A DNA stretch of 25,362 bases from Hofstenia miamia (Eukaryota > Xenacoelomorpha > Acoela > Hofsteniidae). This document shows, in pieces, positions 1-10,050 of the stretch. Within the stretch, counting starts at the first letter, position 1; every line of letters begins with the position of its first letter. The stretch spans positions 340,284 to 365,645 of the forward strand of contig CABFPE010000448.1 in assembly GCA_900660155.1 (NCBI GenBank), read 5' to 3'. A program made the translations under genes and the position numbers. The notes beneath the pieces are model-generated. The model saw only the letters and a program-made list of their open reading frames with translations, searched no databases and was not told the DNA's origin.

Positions 1-118
1 ATTTGTAAATATTCGTTGTTTTCTTTTTTTTGTTTAGTTTTGTATTACTTTCTTGACGCTTTCAGAATTTGTTATCAGTATTTCTATTTATTGTTAAAAC
101 AATTTCTGAATATAGATT
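1..118. other. Flank of first LINE; no gene
   Basis: T-rich sequence without a credible reading frame. It resembles the stretch at about 3437-3535: both have GACGCT, then TTATCAGT, then a TATAGA block in the same order and at similar spacing. By inference both may be untranslated sequence of related LINE copies. The match is by eye and gapped. Confidence 0.3.
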
Positions 119-140
119 TTTCTTCTTCTTCTTCTTCTTC
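119..140 (+). repeat. (CTT)n microsatellite
   Basis: About seven CTT/TTC units directly before the first LINE fragment. LINE 3' tails in this window are short microsatellites, so this could be the tail of an older copy ending here, or a simple repeat. Confidence 0.9.
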
Positions 141-187
141 ATGATCATTATAAAACATTAAGAAAAAATCCTCAACAAAACGTAATT

Positions 188-2086
188 TTGATCTACAAGC
201 TTTTTTACAAAAATCTTTTAATGAAAAAAAATCTATTAAACAAAAATTGTTCATCTATTTCGAATTTTTTAAATTTTAAAGAAGAAAATGAAATTCCTTA
301 TATAATAAATGATGATGGTGAATATATNCTTTTAATGAAAAAAAATCTATTAAACAAAAATTGTTCATCTATTTCGAATTTTTTATATTTTAAAGAAGAA
401 AATGAAATTCCTTATATAATAAATGATGATGGTGAATATATTACAAATGACAAAGAAATTAGTAATATTTTAAATGAAAGATTTGTGAAACTAGGAATGA
501 ATGACAACGTAAATACAAAGTTTAAACATTTATATCATAAGCATCGCAATATTAGAAAACATGATGATCCCTATAAACCAAGATTTATTACATTAGTAGA
601 ATTTTACAAAGAAACAAAGAAAATTAATTGGAACAAAGCGAAAGGTCATTGTGAATTTCCTCCTTGGTTTTTGAAAGGTGCCTTGTGTATTTTATTGAGA
701 CCTTTGTGTGACTTATTTAATCAATGCTTGGCAGAATCAACTTACCCTGATTACTTAAAAATTGCTAAAGTTACACCAATATATAAAAAGGGAAGAAAAG
801 ATCTTGCAGAAAATTACCGACCAATTTCAGTATTAACAATAATTAATAAAATATTTGAAAAATTATTATTCAACCAAATTAACCTATATGTGGAACAAAA
901 TGAATTAATATCAAAACATCAGTTTGGATTTCAAAAAGATACCTCTACAAATGATGCCTTACTTTATGCTGTTGAAGACTGGAGATCAAAACTAGATAGG
1001 AATGAAAAAATATATATAGCATCATTAGATATTTCAAAGGCATTTAATTCAATAAACCATTCTATTTTATTGGAGAAGTTAAAGCAGATTTATAATTTTA
1101 GTGATTCATTAATAGAATTATTAAATAGTTATTTAAGTAATAGATATCAGTATGTGAAACTCAACGAAGAAATATCAAATCCATTAGAAATAAGCCATGG
1201 AGTACCACAGGGATCAGTACTGGGTCCATTACTATTTAAGTTATATGTAAATGATATGGATCAGCACATTAATAGTAATCATGTACAATTTGCAGATGAT
1301 ACTCTTATTTATTGTAATGATATTTTAAATTTACAGGAAAATGTTGAAAAATTGCAATCATTCTTTAATAATAATTTGTTAAAATTAAATATTGAAAAAA
1401 CTATATTTATGGTAATTAAGAATAGAAGAAATGAATCAACATTAGAAAGTACTAAGATATGTAACAACATCATTCACGAATCACCAAAAATGAAATATTT
1501 GGGAGTAGTAATTGATAATAAATTGAATTTTGAAGACGAGGCAAACAACATCATAAAGAAAATGGCGTATGGTATAAGATCAATTCAAAAAATTGGAAAG
1601 TTTATACCAATAGAATGGAAGGTAATACTCTTTCGATCACTTGTTTTATCCCATTTCTTGTACTCATCTTGTTTATTAACGAACTTAAATAAAAAGGCAA
1701 AATCGAAATTAGAGAAAGTATTTAAATGGGGAATAAACATAATTAGCAACAAAAATAAAAAAGAAATAATGTGTAAATATCATCTAAGATCATTAGAAGC
1801 TCTTCAAAATATTAGATGTTTATCGATATTTTGGAAAAGAAAATCGAACATTTCTAATCATTTAAATCAAAGAACAATTACATTTGGTAAAACTAAGTAT
1901 AATAGAAAAGTAATGAAGAACGGATTCCTAAATTATTCAATATCACTATGGAACAAACTGGATTACAGTACAAGAAGTGAAAAAAATTTTACAATATTTA
2001 AGAAGAAGTTGAAAAACATGATTACACAACAAAATATCAATTATCTGACTAATTATAGAATAAGATGTGCAACTCAAGAACAATAA
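188..2086 (+). CDS. LINE reverse transcriptase ORF2 fragment (5'-truncated)
   Basis: This is the C-terminal two thirds of a non-LTR retrotransposon ORF2, which copies element RNA into DNA at the target site. About 632 codons are open. The pre-RT linker is followed by RT blocks: RPISVLTIINKIFEKLL near residue 215, SLDISKAFNSINH near 279 (motif A aspartate), GVPQGSVLGPLL near 337, FADD near 368 (catalytic aspartates intact) and YLGVVIDNKLNF near 437. The thumb/C-terminal region ends with a SLWNKL block typical of CR1/L2/Jockey-superfamily LINEs. No endonuclease precedes it, so it is 5'-truncated. The first ~90 residues contain a 113-bp duplication around an N at 328 that is probably an assembly fault. 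Duplication plus N adds 114 bases, so the frame survives. No internal stop is seen, which makes this the youngest-looking LINE in the window. It is not a host gene. Confidence 0.85.
   Translation: MIYKLFYKNLLMKKNLLNKNCSSISNFLNFKEENEIPYIINDDGEYXLLMKKNLLNKNCSSISNFLYFKEENEIPYIINDDGEYITNDKEISNILNERFVKLGMNDNVNTKFKHLYHKHRNIRKHDDPYKPRFITLVEFYKETKKINWNKAKGHCEFPPWFLKGALCILLRPLCDLFNQCLAESTYPDYLKIAKVTPIYKKGRKDLAENYRPISVLTIINKIFEKLLFNQINLYVEQNELISKHQFGFQKDTSTNDALLYAVEDWRSKLDRNEKIYIASLDISKAFNSINHSILLEKLKQIYNFSDSLIELLNSYLSNRYQYVKLNEEISNPLEISHGVPQGSVLGPLLFKLYVNDMDQHINSNHVQFADDTLIYCNDILNLQENVEKLQSFFNNNLLKLNIEKTIFMVIKNRRNESTLESTKICNNIIHESPKMKYLGVVIDNKLNFEDEANNIIKKMAYGIRSIQKIGKFIPIEWKVILFRSLVLSHFLYSSCLLTNLNKKAKSKLEKVFKWGINIISNKNKKEIMCKYHLRSLEALQNIRCLSIFWKRKSNISNHLNQRTITFGKTKYNRKVMKNGFLNYSISLWNKLDYSTRSEKNFTIFKKKLKNMITQQNINYLTNYRIRCATQEQ
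215..441 (+). repeat. 113-bp duplicate flanking a single N (likely assembly join)
   Basis: Positions 215-327 and 329-441 are the same 113 bases with one mismatch (AAA versus ATA after the T run), separated only by an N at 328. Two overlapping contig ends placed side by side without merging would give exactly this. A real tandem duplication would not need the N. Confidence 0.85.
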
Positions 2087-2274
2087 GTAAAAATATTTTT
2101 TAAATCATATGTAATTTGCAAACGTAACCAAGAAACAAACATTTACTGACATAACTAAGCTCATATGAAAAAAGTTGCATTATTTATGTTTTTAATAAGT
2201 TTGTAAACTTAATACATGTATATGTACATGAGAACTTAAATATATGTTGTTGTTGTTGTTGTTGTTGTTGTTGT
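2087..2274 (+). mobile_element. 3' UTR and (GTT)n tail of first LINE
   Basis: Non-coding sequence after the RT stop leads into ten or so GTT/TTG units at about 2245-2274. It then stops abruptly at unrelated sequence. A microsatellite 3' end is usual for CR1/L2/I-like LINEs that prime at short repeats. Confidence 0.6.
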
Positions 2275-2375
2275 ATGAAACAATATTATTAAATATATTA
2301 AAGTAGTTAATAAGTTTTTATAAATAACTTACTGTGGATTTAAAAGTTTTTGTTAATTTATTTCTGCATTCTTGT

Positions 2376-2547
2376 TATATAAATGCGTAACTACTATTTA
2401 TATAGCCCTTTTTTATTTTCACATTGAATTTATCTAAAAGTTGATTTATGTCGGCATGCAGTATGTTTCCATAATTTAAATGATTTAGTATTAATGTGTG
2501 AATTAATTCAATTCTTTCTGTGGTTGAAAGCTCTTACGCTATAAAAA
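2376..2547 (-). pseudogene. LINE RT C-terminal scrap
   Basis: The minus strand reads a short peptide containing LILNHLNYGNILHADINQLL. This is the conserved post-RT segment of Jockey/CR1-type ORF2 proteins (consensus like SLILPHLNYCN). One stop precedes it and no RT motif is nearby, so it is a dead fragment. It lies in opposite orientation to its LINE neighbours. The remainder of 2275-2700 holds nothing else I can recognise. Confidence 0.45.
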
Positions 2548-2739
2548 ATTCTATCTAATTATTAATTTCAAATAAATATTTATGATGCCAATGCTTGGAT
2601 GGACTTCAAGTGTAAATAGTGTTTTAAAAAATAAAAATCAAGCACATAATGACTAACTAATATTAAAAACCAACAAAAGTTTTTTTATTAGAAAAAGGCC
2701 AGACATTTTTGTAATGTTGCTATTTTTATTCCAACAGCT

Positions 2740-3360
2740 TTTCAACAGATTCAATGAGAGAAACAAATGGAGATATATTAATCAAATGACTGATTCTCAA
2801 AAGAAATGCATGAGCGACATAATTGCTATTAATGACCACGATGGAAATTTACAAAATGCCCCTTGGAAAATATCAAGGAGAACATATTGAATTTGATATT
2901 CCACAGAAAAAAGTTATTCCCACTTTTAACTTCAGATATATTTCTAATTATGAGATAATCAAAGCAATAACAAAACTCAAATCAAAAAAATCAAATGGAC
3001 CTCCGAAACTTTTTGCTTGGATTTTGAAAGAAATCGCTTTAATTATTAGTAAACTTTGAGTTGGGCTTTGAACAAAATATTGTTCATCATTTCTAACTTT
3101 TGATATGTATTTGAGGTAATATTATTTTTATGAATATCCCATTTGAAATGATAGTTTCCAGAATTTTCAAACAAGTTTAACGAAAGAACAAAAAGAACCA
3201 AAGATAAATCTAAAATTTAAAAACACTCGTTTATAAATAAGGCAATAAGACAATGGAATAAATTACCTCAAGAGATGAAATGTATTTAGAACTTAGAGCA
3301 ACTTCGCAAATGTGTTAAGAAATTAATTTTTAATCAAAAATTCATCGGTGATAAATTTTG
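2740..3360 (+). pseudogene. Deleted LINE ORF2 relic
   Basis: A collapsed ORF2. At 2740-2880 the frame reads a pre-RT linker (KWRYINQMTDSQKK, then a DGNLQ stretch). At 2880-3056 another frame reads YEIIKAITKLKSKKSNGP, the classic N-terminal RT block, followed by AWILKE. The palm, including any ADD box, is missing. Sequence near 3228-3330 resumes with AIRQWNKLPQEMK, the C-terminal 'LWNxLP' block, then a degenerate tail with stops. So a large internal deletion joined the RT start to the ORF2 end. It is non-functional and related to, but distinct from, the LINEs on either side. Confidence 0.65.
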
Positions 3361-3639
3361 GCTAGGTTAATATTTATTATACTACAATACGAGAATAATA
3401 TCCGTAGTCTGAAAAGAAAATTTTCTTGTACATAGCCCACGTATTCTTGTATTTTGTATATTTTCCGACGCTATTTAGAGTTTTATCAGTTTTCCAATTT
3501 GTAATTAAAATCTCTAAGTATAGAATATCTTATCTTATTTTGCAAAAAACCTTAGTTGAAATAGCCATTTTCTTTATAAATTTAGTTATTTGTTTTGAAA
3601 AATTAAGTTGAGAATGAAACATTATATCTAAATATTTTA

Positions 3640-4826
3640 AAGAATTAATGTCGAAAAATCTATCAAAAATTTAGGTGAGACTGCACCCGCTATTGAAAAT
3701 TTAATAATTAACAAAAATAATGAATGACATTGTTTAGATTTGTAAGTTAAGTGAAGAGACAAAGACGGAAAGATTAAAAATATCAATCTGAGAACCTCAA
3801 CAAAAGTTTTCCCAAAAGTTATTACAAATATTCCCATATATGAAGAATTGACAATGCATTTAAAAGTAATTTATTGATTGATAATAAAGAAATATTAAAG
3901 GATTTTAATGAAAATGAAATATCAATATTATTTTCTAAAACAAACTATATGAAGAATTCTAATGAAGTTATTATAAAGGTTACATCTAAAATACATTTAC
4001 TACTTCTCAATAAAAAGCTAAAATTGAGACTCAATATACTGAATATTAGAGATCATCATTATGTCAAGATGTGTTGTAACTGTGGTAAATAAGGACTCTT
4101 ATCAAAAAGTTGTAATAATGAGGCATTATTATGTATGTTTTGCTCAGATAATCACAGTTTTAAAGAATGTCCCATCAAAAATGGCAAGAATAAGCATAAT
4201 TGTATAAATTGGTTGGTACTTGTAAGGAATACCGAATTTCTCAAAAAAAGTACCAAAAATCTCAAAACGGATACTGAGAAAATGTAACTAAGGAAACCTC
4301 TGTTAGCTTTCAACTAATAGCAATCGCTATGAAAATTATGGTTATGGCACTTAGATACAGAATTAAAAATTGTCATTTGTTGGGGGTTGTGACTGTAGCT
4401 CGATATTCAAATAAAAGGCAAATTTAGAAAATTTAAATTGGATTTCAAAAATTTTTAAACCAAACATGAATACGGTAATTAATTGCCTATTAAAAATAAA
4501 AACATTTACAATAATATGATTGTCTCTTTAAACTATTTCCCATATACATCTGCTACAAACTATATATTCAGTATCCGTTTTGAGATATTCAGTATTCGTT
4601 TTGAGAAATTTGGTATTCGTTTCAAGTATCAACCGTATAAATTGTGTTAATTCTAAACGATTTCATGTGGAATCATCTAATCACAATGCATTTAGTAGAA
4701 AATGCCCAATATACATTGAACAAATTAATATTACGTTTAGAAAAACTCAATATGATTAAAGAAAAATTTTTTAATTTCACTGAATTTAATAAATGTATAA
4801 AGCAATATGAAAACCAAGTCAAATAA
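3640..4826 (+). pseudogene. LINE ORF1 (gag-like zinc-knuckle protein), interrupted
   Basis: Decayed ORF1 of the second plus-strand LINE, an RNA-binding nucleocapsid-like protein. Near 3874-4092 a 72-codon frame precedes the first knuckle, CCNCGK, followed by a stop and then LSKSCNN. A second knuckle reads CMFCSDNHSFKECP at about 4137-4178. The third is split by a 424-bp insertion at 4211. Removing the insert and one copy of its 9-bp duplication restores CINCVNSK followed by NHNAFSRKCP. The region after about 4740 is frameshifted and ends at a TAA near 4826. The upstream part (3640-3860) has several stops. Spaced CCHC knuckles before an EEP/RT ORF2 fit Jockey-superfamily LINEs. Confidence 0.65.
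4211..4634. mobile_element. 424-bp non-autonomous DNA transposon with long TIRs, 9-bp TSD
   Basis: The ends are inverted repeats of about 68 bp that align without gaps at roughly 80%: the left starts GGTTGGTACTTG and the right, complemented, starts GGTTGATACTTG. Each arm contains two to three imperfect copies of a ~22-bp unit built on CTCAAAACGRATACTGA. GTATAAATT occurs immediately outside both ends (4202-4210 and 4635-4643), a perfect 9-bp target duplication. The interior codes for nothing. A 9-bp duplication with GG-starting ends fits Mutator-like or Merlin families. I cannot choose between them. It interrupts LINE ORF1 and so is younger than that LINE. Confidence 0.88.
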
Positions 4827-4888
4827 TATTAATTTTTAAAGCTTAATAAATATAGTAACTAAGTATAAAGAATTGATTTTGAATATGG

Positions 4889-5226
4889 AAGAAGAAGAAT
4901 ATTTATTCGTGCAAAATGCACATTACAAAATACAATTACAGTAAAATTAATAAAATGCTTATAAATAAAGTTTTAAGCATCTTAATTTTGACTTAAGATA
5001 ATATTGAAGAATGAAGTAAGTAGTTTCTTTAAATTTAATGTTTTAGAGGACAATTGTTAAGTCTTTTAGTTTTAACAATGTATTCCATAACCCATTCATA
5101 ATTTGAAAGTTGTCAACCTTGGGATTGATATATTTAAAAAGCTACGAAATTTATTAAATCCGCTACTGAAAAACAAATAATGGCTAACGTTTTCGTTTGT
5201 ATGGCAATAACAACACATACTACTAA
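4889..5226 (-). mobile_element. 3' UTR and tail of minus-strand LINE
   Basis: Non-coding sequence downstream (minus sense) of the ORF2 stop. On the minus strand it ends with an AATAAA hexamer shortly before a (TTC)4 tract at about 4889-4900, a plausible LINE 3' terminus. The exact end is inferred. Confidence 0.45.
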
Positions 5227-6360
5227 CTAAAGCAAACTTTGCCATGAATGAATTAGCTTACAGTGATCAGTTATTAATGAAGTATAGCGATGATCAAGAT
5301 TTACAGGTAGTGATAAAATCTTATTAGGAGAATTATACATGCTTTTTAGTCTTGGATTAGCATATTCGTCATAGAAACTTTCAAAATCATATTTAAAGAA
5401 AATCTTGTTTAAATTAGTAATTCTAGATAAGGGAATTATAATGTTTGAAGCAGCAGTACAAAATGATCTAGAGCCTATTATTGTATATTTTCGTGTTATC
5501 TGAAGAAGAACTTTATTAGGAAAAAGTTTAATTTCTGTATCTGATTTCTTGATGTAAAGAAAATAAACTTGAGAATTATATTTAACAGATGGGATCACCA
5601 TCAATTTATATATTTCACGTATAACAGATGATTTTAAACCAAATTGCCTTTGCGCAATTTGTTCAATTTGGAATGATTTCTTTAAGAGTTTGCGATGCAG
5701 TACTTTAAAATGTGAATGGAAATTCAAATTTCTATCTAATGTTAGGCGCAAGACTTTTATCTCATCTAGAGAAGGAACAGGAGAAACCCATACTTCTTTA
5801 ACATGCTTTTTGGATGATAGCATAATTTTCGATTTTTCAACATTTAGTTTCAAGCCTAAGCAATTATTTATCATTTTGTGATGGATTCTGCAAATGTCAT
5901 TTAGAGGGCAAGATTGAACTGTTACATCATCAGCATAAGCTGTTACATTAGTAGTAGAAAAAGTAATTTCATATAGAAGACTGTCAAGCACTAAATTAAT
6001 AAAATTGAGGATAGTACTCCTCTCTGCGGTACCCACGATTATAAAAATAAAGTTTCTTCCCCATTAGGATGTTTCTATTATGATGATAAGAGTATAAAAA
6101 TTTGATGAGATTAAAGGTTAAGATTTGGTGAATAAGTTATCAATAATTTTTGAACGTAAAACACAATCAAAAGCTTGACTAAAATCAAATGCTACTGTAT
6201 AACAGTGATTTTTGTTTGAAGAAATATATGATGTTATTCTTTGTAGAGCTTCATTAGTGGACACACCTTGTTTATATCCAAATTGAAATTTTGAAAAATT
6301 TCCTTTATTATCTTTAAGTAGGAAACTACAATCTTTTCTAAAATCTTGCCAATATTACTT
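5227..6360 (-). pseudogene. LINE ORF2 reverse transcriptase, minus strand
   Basis: RT and C-terminal part of a LINE of R1/I/Jockey type. At about 6150-6340 the frame reads FQFGYKQGVSTNEAL and then AFDFSQAFDCV (motif A). A frameshift or deletion near 6040-6140 garbles the motif B region. The downstream 269-codon frame (6036-5227) carries AYADDVTV with an intact ADD, then LNVEKSKIM and a degraded LTLDRNLNFHSHF block. A long C-terminal domain follows, with no RNase H motifs that I can see. The YADD variant and the downstream sequence differ clearly from the plus-strand LINEs in this window, so this is a separate lineage. It is broken and lies between ORF1 and the endonuclease of a plus-strand LINE. 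Confidence 0.75.
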
Positions 6361-6365
6361 GTTAA

Positions 6366-6896
6366 CTAATTGGACGATAATGATTTGGTTTTGTAGGGTT
6401 TGTAGTTTTTGGTATAAATTTGACAATGGCAGTTTTCCAATGAGATGGAAAATAATAATGGAATAAACATGAATTCAAAATGTAAAAAAGAGATCTTATG
6501 ACTTGATAGAAATTTTAAATGCTTGTTCGTTATTCCATCAGGACCAGGTGATTTTGTATTCTTAGATTTAGAAATAATATTTTTTAGTTCTTCAAGCGTA
6601 ACTAAACCATCGGAATTTCGACATTGAAAAAATAAAATTGGATGCCAGTCAAAATCAGAATCCTTTTGCTTGTCAAAGAAATGTTTTATCAATGTATCTT
6701 CAGGAAAATTGCAATAATTTCTATTAGTTGTTTCAATCAGTTTTTTAAATGAAGACGATTTACTTTTACATGGATGATAAATTTCAGACAAAAACTGTTG
6801 CCATGCTACTTTCTTTGCTGAAGCAATTTTTGCCTTGTATTCTTTACATAACCAGAATATAAATTGGTGTTTGATAATTTTGCAGACATGCATCAT
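6366..6896 (-). pseudogene. LINE ORF2 pre-RT linker, minus strand
   Basis: A 176-codon frame continuous in meaning with the RT just downstream. It begins near WLCKEYKAKIASAKKVAWQQ, a linker block seen between endonuclease and RT, and includes VTLEELKNIISKSKNTKSPG followed by PDGI, the N-terminal RT signature (consensus KSPGPDGI). A frame change separates it from the endonuclease upstream and the palm downstream. It is part of the same minus-strand element as 5227-6360. Confidence 0.7.
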
Positions 6897-7290
6897 TTTT
6901 TCAAATTTCTTAATTCAGGAGTCCACAATCTTTTTGGAATAAAGGACTTTACATGAATAAACATTGTCAACTGATCTAATGTTTTCTCAAACATAACAGT
7001 ATCTGTGTTGGGTGGCATGTATAATACAATAAATTTAATACATTTGTCTCCACATCCTAATTCACAGTATTGGTAGTACTGGTTTTCTTTAGCAATTCTT
7101 AAAGGAATGTTTCTCTTGTACATTACAGCAGTGTTAAGACTTGAGTTTAAAACGAAATGATAGTTTGAATTTGAAATAACTCAAGGTGGTTCTTGCAGAA
7201 GAAGAATATCTGGAAAATTATTTTCAATAACGATATTAATTTGCGTGATTGATTTGGACGCATTGAATGATGTAGCAGAAAGATTATGAG
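6893..7290 (-). pseudogene. LINE ORF2 apurinic-like endonuclease remnant
   Basis: This is the N-terminal EEP endonuclease that nicks target DNA. At 7290-7140 (minus) it reads NLSATSFNASKSITQ then DILLLQEPP, where the glutamate of LLQEP is the expected metal ligand. A stop follows, then a 76-codon frame with FIVLYMPPN. This jumps directly to RLWTPELRNLKK, the end of the domain, so the central part with the GDFN and SDH motifs has been deleted. It is inactive. It abuts the pre-RT frame with a 4-base overlap in a different frame. Confidence 0.6.
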
Positions 7291-7296
7291 AACTAA

Positions 7297-7910
7297 TTAT
7301 GATTTGAAGCAAAACTTGATGCTATTCACACTATGTTGAATGAAAAAGGGATTGACATCTATCAGGTTAACACGTCCAATATATTTGATAATTTCTTTTT
7401 GAAGAACACTACATAACTCATACTGGCTATGTTGAGAATTACAATATAGACAATTAGATTTGTTTACGTCATCTGATGGAAGAGGTTCATTACCTTTGCA
7501 GCGTTTCATTGAATGACCAAACTTCTTGCATTTAATACAAAAGTTTGGCATACAAAACAGTTTGAAAGGAAGTAACATACATGAAGTTATGGATAGAAAT
7601 TTATAATTAGGAAAACAGTTAATGAGTTTTCTTAGATTTGAGTTGTCAAGACGAAATATATGTGAAGCAAAAACTTAGCATTTATACCGTAATCTTTAAG
7701 CTCATTTTGTATATCATCTTGGGAAACAAATGAAGGAATCCCAGAAAGCTTAATATTAGCATCAAGCTGATTTACTACTTTAAATTTAATCCCAGATGCT
7801 TCAAGTTTTTCTTTGATCTCAACAAGTGAATTCTCATGTGAACATTCAATTACTGTATTTTTTCTTGATATATATGGATGGAAACACATTTTGCGAAATA
7901 ACGGAAACAT
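7297..7910 (-). pseudogene. LINE ORF1 (zinc-knuckle protein), minus strand
   Basis: Two frames of one broken ORF1. The upstream frame (7910-7632) carries IKLSGIPSFVSQDDIQNELK, an RRM-like or PRE_C2HC-like segment common just before the knuckles in Jockey/I ORF1 proteins. The downstream frame (7578-7297) has FCIKCKKFGHSMKRCKG, a CX2CX4HX4C knuckle, and a second CLYCNSQHSQYELC knuckle. It ends just before the endonuclease remnant, matching the ORF1-ORF2 order of a LINE. The product would have been an RNA-binding particle protein. It is disrupted between 7578 and 7632. Confidence 0.7.
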
Positions 7911-7959
7911 TGCTAAAAGATACTGATAATGACAACATCTATAGGAGAAATTGGTTTAA

Positions 7960-8790
7960 GATATTTTGCGTTTTGCAAGGATAGAGATCTTATTATTTAT
8001 CATACCTAAGCATTTTCATCCACAAATACGTCAAGATCTAAATGTTCAAAATACCCAATTTGAAAGTTTATGGATAGAAATTTTAATATCGAATGTAAAG
8101 CGTTTAATTCATTTAAGTTATTGCAATAATCGAAGAAATTTTAATGAATTTTCTGTTATACATCTTTTGAATTATCACGAGCAATGATTGAAAATAAGCC
8201 AGTAATTCATATGGGCGATTATAACCAGAATTATCCAAATAGGTAGGATAATGCAAATGTTCATGATGTTATAGACATTTTCGGATTGGAAGTACTCAAT
8301 CAAACAATTTCCGAAGTGGAAAAAGCTCATCTTTGACTGACTATTTAATTACAGACATTTCGAACTATAATAGTTTCATTACAACAGTAACCGATTTTTT
8401 CATTTCCGATCATCAAATTACATGTGCAATATATGTTAAAATGAAAGTAAACAGAGAGAAAAAATGGGTATGTTATAATGATTGTAAAAAATTTAACAAA
8501 GAAAAATTATTTTGCGACTTGCTAAATCTAAATTGGCGTAACTATTATAACTCAATGTCCATTAATGAGAAACTAAGATTTATCAATAATAACTTGGATC
8601 AATTATATAATAAACATTGTCCAGTTACAAAGAACATCATTTCTGTAAATCAAAAGAGAATTCCTAGTTGGAAAATATGGATTTCAGAAGAGTCTAAGAA
8701 ACATATTAACGAGAAACATCAAGCCTATAGAAATTTGTGTAAAGACAAAAGCAATATTTCCTCAAGCTACAACTTTTATCAATATTAACT
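7960..8790 (+). pseudogene. LINE ORF2 endonuclease, second plus-strand LINE
   Basis: EEP endonuclease of the plus-strand LINE whose ORF1 is at 3640-4826. The visible blocks are FHPQIRQDLNVQNTQFESLW (about 8017-8076), then VIHMGDYNQN (8200-8230; the GDFN motif, with aspartate kept), a SSSLTDYLIT stretch (about 8325) and FISDHQIT (the catalytic SDH motif kept). Stops and frameshifts occur near 8240 and 8320. The first ~60 residues of the domain are absent where the minus-strand LINE lies. The 151-codon frame 8333-8788 continues into the linker (HQAYRNLCKDKSN), and the fingers of the RT are then deleted. Confidence 0.72.
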
Positions 8791-8794
8791 GGAA

Positions 8795-10050
8795 TTAATA
8801 AGATTTTCGAAAAAATTTTACATGATCAGGTTAGCTAATATTTTAAAAAATACAGCTTGTTTAATCAAAATCAATTTGGATTTAGAAAACATTCTTCTAC
8901 TATGAATGCTCTTTTGGATACAGTAGAAGATTGGAGACAACTTACAGATAGAAAGGAAAGTGTATGTATTTTTCCTTTAGACCTTGCAAAAGCATTCAAT
9001 TCTATAGATCATGGAATAGTGATTAAAAAATTGAAAGATACGTACAACTTCGATCTTACTTCTTCTTCACTTATTGATGATTACTTAAATAATAGATATC
9101 AGTTCGTGTAATTTAAAAATGAATCATCATATCTTTTGAAAATTGAAATGGGTGTTCCGCAAGGTTCTGTTTTTGGTCCTTTGTTGTTTAATATCTATAT
9201 AAATGATATTTCAAATCACATAAATATAAAATGTATGTTATATGCAGGTGATACATTAATCTATACAACAAACATCGATGAACTATAATCCAATTTATAT
9301 CTCATACATGACTACTATAACAAAAACATGATGTCTCTAAATAATGAAAAAACTACATTTATGCAGATGAATAAATTAACAAAAGGCGAAACAAAGGAAA
9401 AATTGTATCTTAACAACAAAGAAATAATGGAGCAACCAAGAATAAAATATTTAGGAGTGTTAATTGACAATCAACTAAAATTCAAAGATCATATAAATTC
9501 TATATTTCAAAAAATGGCTGGAACTATCAAGTTAATTAAAAAAATAACAGATTTATTACCAAGAAAATGGATCGCAATGTTATTTAAATCAATGGTTATA
9601 TCAAAATATATGTATTCTTGTTACTTGCTAACAAATCTATGTGCAAAATTCTAAAAGAAAATTAAAAAGGATTTTCAATTGGATGAACCAAATTATCAAT
9701 AGCAATAATAATCGAATTAAAAGAAAATTGGCAAAAGATTATATGTTATTATATCCAGATGATATCATGCAACAAAAGATCTTGGAAATATTTTATAAAA
9801 TGAAAGATAAAATCTCCCTAAAATATAACATTAGACGTGGTACATATCAATGCAAGAAATTTAGAAGGAAAATTATGAAGAATTCATTCATAAATATTGC
9901 AGTAAAATTATGGAATAAATTGGATAAATATACTCGATCTGAAAAAAAGTTTCAGTAGTTTGAAAAGAAAGTGACTAATTTTATCAAGAATGCTCCAACA
10001 AAGAATTATCTTACCAGTCAAAGAATTACTTCAATAAATACAAATAACTA
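8795..10050 (+). pseudogene. LINE ORF2 reverse transcriptase, second plus-strand LINE
   Basis: Decayed RT with the same block order as the element at 188-2086. Blocks are SILTGINKIFEKILHDQ (about 8780-8830), QFGFRKHSSTMNALLDTVED, LDLAKAFNSIDH (motif A aspartate kept), GVPQGSVFGPLLF (9148-9186) and then YAGDTLIY (9241-9264), where the usual YADD has lost its first catalytic aspartate to glycine. It continues with KYLGVLIDNQLKF and the C-terminal LWNKLDKYTRSEK. Stops interrupt at about 9110, 9286, 9652 and 9956. By eye it shares about half its residues with the first LINE, so the two are relatives within one clade rather than recent duplicates. Confidence 0.8.

Noticed and set aside
3637..3837. 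66-codon minus-strand frame
   Set aside because: Antisense to the LINE ORF1 relic; no motif.
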